Source: Gammaproteobacteria bacterium (GTDB lineage Bacteria; Pseudomonadota; Gammaproteobacteria; Steroidobacterales; Woeseiaceae). From it: a DNA stretch of 50,963 nt. Position numbers and translations under genes: made by a program. Below the pieces are notes generated by a model. That model searched no databases and was not told where the DNA came from. It saw only the letters and a program-made list of their open reading frames with translations. The DNA lies in assembly GCA_029863125.1 (NCBI GenBank), contig JAOTWB010000016.1, positions 1 to 50,963 on the forward strand, written 5' to 3'. Positions within the stretch are counted from its first letter, which is position 1; every line of letters begins with the position of its first letter. This document shows, piece after piece, positions 47,427-50,963 of the stretch.

Positions 47427-48179
47427 TCAACCGGCGCGCGTGCGACCACCATCGACTGCGATACCCGTGCCACTGACAAAGACGGCATCGTCGCTCGCGA
47501 GAAACAGCGCAACCTTGGCAACGTCCACCGGCTCGCCCAGCCGGCGTGCGGCCGAGCTTTCAATGCAGTGGTCGCGCAGCGCTTTGTCCTTGCGAAAAAC
47601 CTCGCGGCTTTCGGGCGTCATGACGGCACCGGGCTGGATGTAATTCGCGGTGATGGAAAACTCGCCCATTTCGGCGGCGAGCACTCTAGTCATGCCGCCA
47701 AGATCCTGCTCTGCGTAAGCGTAGGCAGCCTCACCTTTCGCCGAAAAACAGCTGCGCAGCAGGCCGACATTGATGATCCGGCCCTGCGGGCTTTTCCGCA
47801 GGTACGGCGACGCGGCTCGACAGGCAGCCATTGTAAGCGCCGCCCGGCTCTGCAGCAGGTGTTCGAGTTTTTTGTCAACCTGGTCGAGAGGAGCATCCGG
47901 ATACAAAGGAAAATTGTTCACCAGAATATCGAGGCCGCCGAGTTTCTTGGCGGCCTTTTCGATGAGGCCCGGCGTGCTTTCAGGATCGACCAGCGTCGCC
48001 TCCATCGCGGTTATGCCCTTTACCCTGGCGTAATGCCGCGCGACACCACTGTTCTTTGTGCCGACCGCCAGTACCTTGGCGCCATGTCTGACCAGCGTGC
48101 GAGCGATTGCTTCGCCGATACCGTCGGCCGCATTCAATACAAGCGCATTAAGTCCGTAAAGGCGCAGGGGATCGCCCAT
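47427..48179 (-). CDS. SDR-fold protein with altered active site
   Basis: The 250-residue protein has the Rossmann core of short-chain dehydrogenases and the usual C-terminal SGTGIAVDGG. Key motifs differ: the cofactor turn reads NAADGIGEA instead of TGxxxGIG, NNFP replaces NNAG, and the YxxxK position reads YAYAE or YAEQD, so the catalytic Lys is missing. The Ser usually 13 residues before the Tyr is Leu. It may bind a cofactor or ligand without normal redox activity. It lies between an acyl-CoA ligase and tesB on the same strand, so a role in acyl-CoA metabolism is inferred. Confidence 0.75.
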   Translation of the reverse strand: MGDPLRLYGLNALVLNAADGIGEAIARTLVRHGAKVLAVGTKNSGVARHYARVKGITAMEATLVDPESTPGLIEKAAKKLGGLDILVNNFPLYPDAPLDQVDKKLEHLLQSRAALTMAACRAASPYLRKSPQGRIINVGLLRSCFSAKGEAAYAYAEQDLGGMTRVLAAEMGEFSITANYIQPGAVMTPESREVFRKDKALRDHCIESSAARRLGEPVDVAKVALFLASDDAVFVSGTGIAVDGGRTRAG

Positions 48180-48214
48180 GCTGTATTCCTTGAGTTACTG
48201 CCGAATTCCAGAGT

Positions 48215-49846
48215 CTAGTCTGCAAATGCATAGTCAGCGAATTGCTTGCGCAATTCAATCTTCTTGACCTTGCCGGTCGCGGTGTGGGGCAATTCATCGA
48301 CAAAAATCGCGTCGTTGGGTATCCACCAGGCGGCGACTTTTCCGTCGAAGTATTCGAGTAACTCTTCCTTGCCAACGTCCTGACCCGCGGCCCGAACAAC
48401 GACCAGGAGCGGGCGCTCCGTCCACTTGGGATGAGCAACACCGATCACGGCGGCTTCGGCAACGGCCGGATGACCCATAGCCGTATTCTCCAGTTCGATG
48501 GAGCTGATCCACTCGCCGCCCGACTTGATAACGTCCTTGGTGCGATCGGTAATCGCCATGTAACCCCGCGGGTCGATCGTCGCAACGTCGCCAGTATCGA
48601 ACCAGCCGTCCTCGGTGTGCGTGCCCGCGCTTCCCTCGAGCTTGAAGTAATCGCTGCAGATCCAGGGGCCGCGCACCTGCAGCGCGCCGTAGGCGACTCC
48701 GTCCCAGGGCAACTCCCGGCCTTCGTCGTCGACGATGCGCAGCTCGCAGCCGAAGATGCCGCGTCCGGCTTTTGTCGCGAGGTCGAGTTTTTCGTCATCA
48801 GACAACGATTCGAGTCCGGCCTTGATCGAGTTACAGGTGCCCAGGGGGCTCATTTCGGTCATCCCCCAGCCCTGGCGAATCTCGACGCCATGTTTGTCGC
48901 GAAATTCCTCGATCATTGAGCGCGGCACTGCGGCACCGCCAACGATCGAGCGCCTCAATTTTTCCAGGCGCTTGCCTGCACTGGCACAGTATTGCAACAG
49001 CGCGAGCCAGACCGTTGGCACGCCCAGGGCGATAGTGACATCCTCCGAATCCATGAGTTCATACAGCGCTTCGCCATCGCCCATCTTCGGCCCGGGGAAG
49101 ACGATCTTCGCACCGACCATCAGGGTCGTATAGGGAACTCCCCATGCATTGACGTGAAACAGCGGAACGACGGGTAATACGCAATCGGTACTCGACAGGT
49201 CCATGATGTCGGGTGCCGGCGCCGCATACGCATGCAAAATCGTCGAGCGATGATCGTAAAGCACACCCTTGGGATCCCCGGTCGTGCCCGACGTATAGCA
49301 CAGTGCCGACGCCGAGCGCTCGTCGAGCTCGGGCCATTGATAGTCCGAAGACTCGGACCCGATCAACGTTTCATAGCACAGGGCGTTCGGCAGCGACGTC
49401 TGCGGCATGTGCGATTTGTCCGTCATGACGACGAAGCCCTCGACGCCGCCGATTTGCGGCAGTAATTTTTCCAACAAAGGCACGAACATCACGTCGGTGA
49501 ATATCCAGCGGTCTTCGGCGTGATTAATAATGAAGACCAGCTGCTCCGGAAACAGGCGCGGGTTGATGGTGTGGCAGACATAGCCCGCGCCGCTGACCGC
49601 GTAGTAGGTCTCCAGGTGACGATAGTCATTCCACGCGATCGTGGCGACGCGATCACCGTGTTCAAGACCCCGTTTGTCGAGCGCATTCGCAAGCTGCTTC
49701 GAGCGGCCGATTGCATCGCGAAAAGTGTAGCGATGCCGCGGATTGTCCGCCGTGACAGAGACGATCTCACGATCGCCGTGGAATTTTTCTGCATGATTCG
49801 CGATCGAGGAAATCAGCAGGGGCGTATTCATCATTAATCCGTGCAT
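48215..49846 (-). CDS. Fatty-acid CoA ligase (AMP-forming), AlkK-like
   Basis: The 543-residue ANL-superfamily enzyme activates a fatty acid via acyl-AMP. It has the P-loop CYTSGTTGDPKGVLYDHRS, the A4/A5 region GWGMTEMSPLG, DGWFDTGDVATID and a C-terminal lid with RTKDVIKSGGEWISSIELEN and the catalytic Lys in TATGKVKK. The nearest relatives are medium-chain ligases of the AlkK type. AGGA lies 7 bp before the ATG at 49846. It leads the ligase-SDR-tesB run. Confidence 0.92.
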   Translation of the reverse strand: MHGLMMNTPLLISSIANHAEKFHGDREIVSVTADNPRHRYTFRDAIGRSKQLANALDKRGLEHGDRVATIAWNDYRHLETYYAVSGAGYVCHTINPRLFPEQLVFIINHAEDRWIFTDVMFVPLLEKLLPQIGGVEGFVVMTDKSHMPQTSLPNALCYETLIGSESSDYQWPELDERSASALCYTSGTTGDPKGVLYDHRSTILHAYAAPAPDIMDLSSTDCVLPVVPLFHVNAWGVPYTTLMVGAKIVFPGPKMGDGEALYELMDSEDVTIALGVPTVWLALLQYCASAGKRLEKLRRSIVGGAAVPRSMIEEFRDKHGVEIRQGWGMTEMSPLGTCNSIKAGLESLSDDEKLDLATKAGRGIFGCELRIVDDEGRELPWDGVAYGALQVRGPWICSDYFKLEGSAGTHTEDGWFDTGDVATIDPRGYMAITDRTKDVIKSGGEWISSIELENTAMGHPAVAEAAVIGVAHPKWTERPLLVVVRAAGQDVGKEELLEYFDGKVAAWWIPNDAIFVDELPHTATGKVKKIELRKQFADYAFAD

Positions 49847-49974
49847 GGGTGCTTCCTGTCAGGTCTTCTGGCCAAAATAGTTTGCGATTTATCAGTAGCT
49901 TATAACTTGATTCTATCGCTGCAAACCTTGCTATGCTTGGCGAATAAGAGGCAGCCGCCCGGCAAGGAGGAGAC

Positions 49975-50061
49975 ATGCAGCGCTCGACCACTAGCTTACC
50001 CAATCTTCGGACCGATGTTGCATCTACTTTGGGCAATATCGTCGCGGCGGGACGGGCATGA
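49975..50061 (+). CDS. Small ORF (28 residues) translationally coupled to the nitrilase
   Basis: An exceptionally strong ribosome site (AAGGAGGAG) lies 3 bp before an ATG at 49975. The frame reads MQRSTTSLPNLRTDVASTLG and eight more residues, and its TGA (50059-50061) overlaps the nitrilase ATG (50058) as ATGA. The nitrilase itself has only a weak GGACGGG site, so ribosomes probably reach it by re-initiation. The peptide has no run of one amino acid that would suggest attenuation and matches no family I know. The 128-bp stretch before it (49847-49974) is the divergent promoter region. Confidence 0.6.
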   Translation: MQRSTTSLPNLRTDVASTLGNIVAAGRA

Positions 50062-50963
50062 ACGCTGCAAATCAGGGCCGGACGGTGAAGGTCGGGCTTG
50101 CCCAGATAGCGCCTGTCTGGCTCGACCGCAGAGCGACGGTAGACAAAGTCGTGGCGTGGGTCGAAAAGGCCGCGGATCAAGGTTGCAGTCTCGTCGTGTT
50201 TGGCGAAGCGCTCGTGCCGGGCTACCCGTTTTGGGTGGAAAGAACGGAAGGCGCGAGATTTGAATCGGTATTGCAAAAGTCGCTGTATGCCCACTACGCC
50301 AGCCAGGCCGTTTGTATAGAAGACGGTGACCTTGAGGCCGTTTGCCGCATCGCACGCGACAAACATATATCGATTTACGTCGGCACCATCGAGCGGGCTG
50401 CGAATCGCGGCGGTCACAGCCTGTATTGCTCCATGGTGTATATCGATCAGCTCGGTAACATCGGCTCGGTACATCGAAAACTCATGCCTACCCACGAAGA
50501 ACGACTGGTTTGGGCAATCGGTGACGGCAACGGTCTGCGTACCCACCGGCTCGGTGCATTCACGGTGGGCGGGCTCAATTGCTGGGAAAACTGGCTGCCG
50601 CTGGCTCGTGCGGCACTTTACGGCCAGGGCGAGGATCTGCACGTCGCGATCTGGCCCGGCAGCGCACGCAATACCGAGGACATCACGCGCTTCATGGCGC
50701 GCGAGAGCCGCTCATTCGTCGTTTCGGTTTCGGGGCTGATGCGAAAACAGGATATCGACCCCGCACTGCCGCACGCCGAGCTCCTGATCGAGTCCGCCGA
50801 CGACACGATGGCCAACGGCGGATCTTGCGCGGCGACGCCTGCGGGGGAATGGCTGCTCAAGCCGGTAGTTGACAAAGAAACACTTGAGGTCGTCGAACTC
50901 GATCATCGCAGCGTACTCGAAGAACGCCACAGTCTCGATCCGGTCGGCCACTATTCGCGCCCG
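50058..50963 (+). CDS. Nitrilase / carbon-nitrogen hydrolase (3' partial)
   Basis: The frame is open to the window edge, giving 302 residues. The Glu-Lys-Cys triad is complete: Glu50 in VFGEALVPGYP, Lys141 in HRKLMPTHEER and Cys175 in GGLNCWENWLP. THEER and the CWEN wording place it with true nitrilases (nitrile to carboxylic acid plus ammonia) rather than amidases. Typical members have 310-360 residues, so little is missing. It is divergent from the acyl-CoA ligase. Confidence 0.92.
   Translation, partial: MNAANQGRTVKVGLAQIAPVWLDRRATVDKVVAWVEKAADQGCSLVVFGEALVPGYPFWVERTEGARFESVLQKSLYAHYASQAVCIEDGDLEAVCRIARDKHISIYVGTIERAANRGGHSLYCSMVYIDQLGNIGSVHRKLMPTHEERLVWAIGDGNGLRTHRLGAFTVGGLNCWENWLPLARAALYGQGEDLHVAIWPGSARNTEDITRFMARESRSFVVSVSGLMRKQDIDPALPHAELLIESADDTMANGGSCAATPAGEWLLKPVVDKETLEVVELDHRSVLEERHSLDPVGHYSRP

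Overview
The window reads as chromosomal DNA of a GC-rich (about 58-60% by eye) aerobic gammaproteobacterium. The support is gene order rather than one marker: queA-tgt-yajC-secD-secF, the ndk/rlmN/pilW/rodZ/hisS/yfgM/bamB/der cluster, guaB-guaA-tadA, divergent trmJ/suhB, and xerD-dsbC are all gammaproteobacterial arrangements. A MetX-type acyltransferase of the Xanthomonas kind and a very large NAD-glutamate dehydrogenase suggest a deep-branching lineage (Woeseia- or Xanthomonadales-like). I cannot name the species. Coding density is high, and the genes are mostly ordinary housekeeping genes.

Layout. 1-548: 3' end of a SnoaL-like gene carrying an exact in-frame tandem duplication. 549-1110: an intact tRNA-Ser(CGA) flanked by two broken tRNA-Ser pieces, each split by a short hairpin-rich insert. 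1112-2082: SdpI-like membrane protein with its ArsR-type regulator. 2181-10464: mltF, tadA, guaA, guaB, xseA, an M23 peptidase and a MetX-family acyltransferase. 10503-18413: der-bamB-yfgM-hisS-rodZ-pilW-rlmN-ndk on the minus strand, with ispG missing from its usual slot. 18513-21112: iscA, a degenerate iscU-like gene, iscS and trmJ. 21240-27766: suhB, a repeat element, then secF-secD-yajC-tgt-queA. 27839-30061: a PDZ protein, a putative anti-sigma factor and an ECF sigma factor. 30176-33651: tRNA-Leu(CAA), a Nudix hydrolase, dsbC, xerD and plsC. 33741-37648: thiolase, an HSD10-type dehydrogenase, a second copy of the repeat element and ETF-ubiquinone oxidoreductase. 37769-46586: zapE, a MarR regulator, tryptophan 2,3-dioxygenase, NAD-GDH, gpmA and a gamma-carbonic-anhydrase-like protein. 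46510-50963: tesB, a degenerate SDR, an acyl-CoA ligase, a 28-codon ORF and a nitrilase cut by the window end.

How the genes work together. Thiolase, HSD10-type dehydrogenase, ETF-QO, acyl-CoA ligase and acyl-CoA thioesterase fit fatty-acid or branched-chain acyl-CoA catabolism feeding the quinone pool. Tryptophan dioxygenase and NAD-GDH add amino-acid catabolism. Sec/BamB/YfgM/DsbC/RodZ/PilW and the sigma/anti-sigma/PDZ module serve the envelope.

The least ordinary signals are non-coding. First, two short inserts share the same ends (GACT...TTGGT) and the same target (GATT/CGAA) inside tRNA-Ser sequence. Second, a roughly 300-bp structured repeat fills two separate convergent intergenic regions. 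Other notable points are a reduced isc cluster whose IscU-like protein lacks two of three ligand cysteines, an SDR lacking its catalytic lysine, and an unannotated small ORF translationally coupled to the nitrilase.
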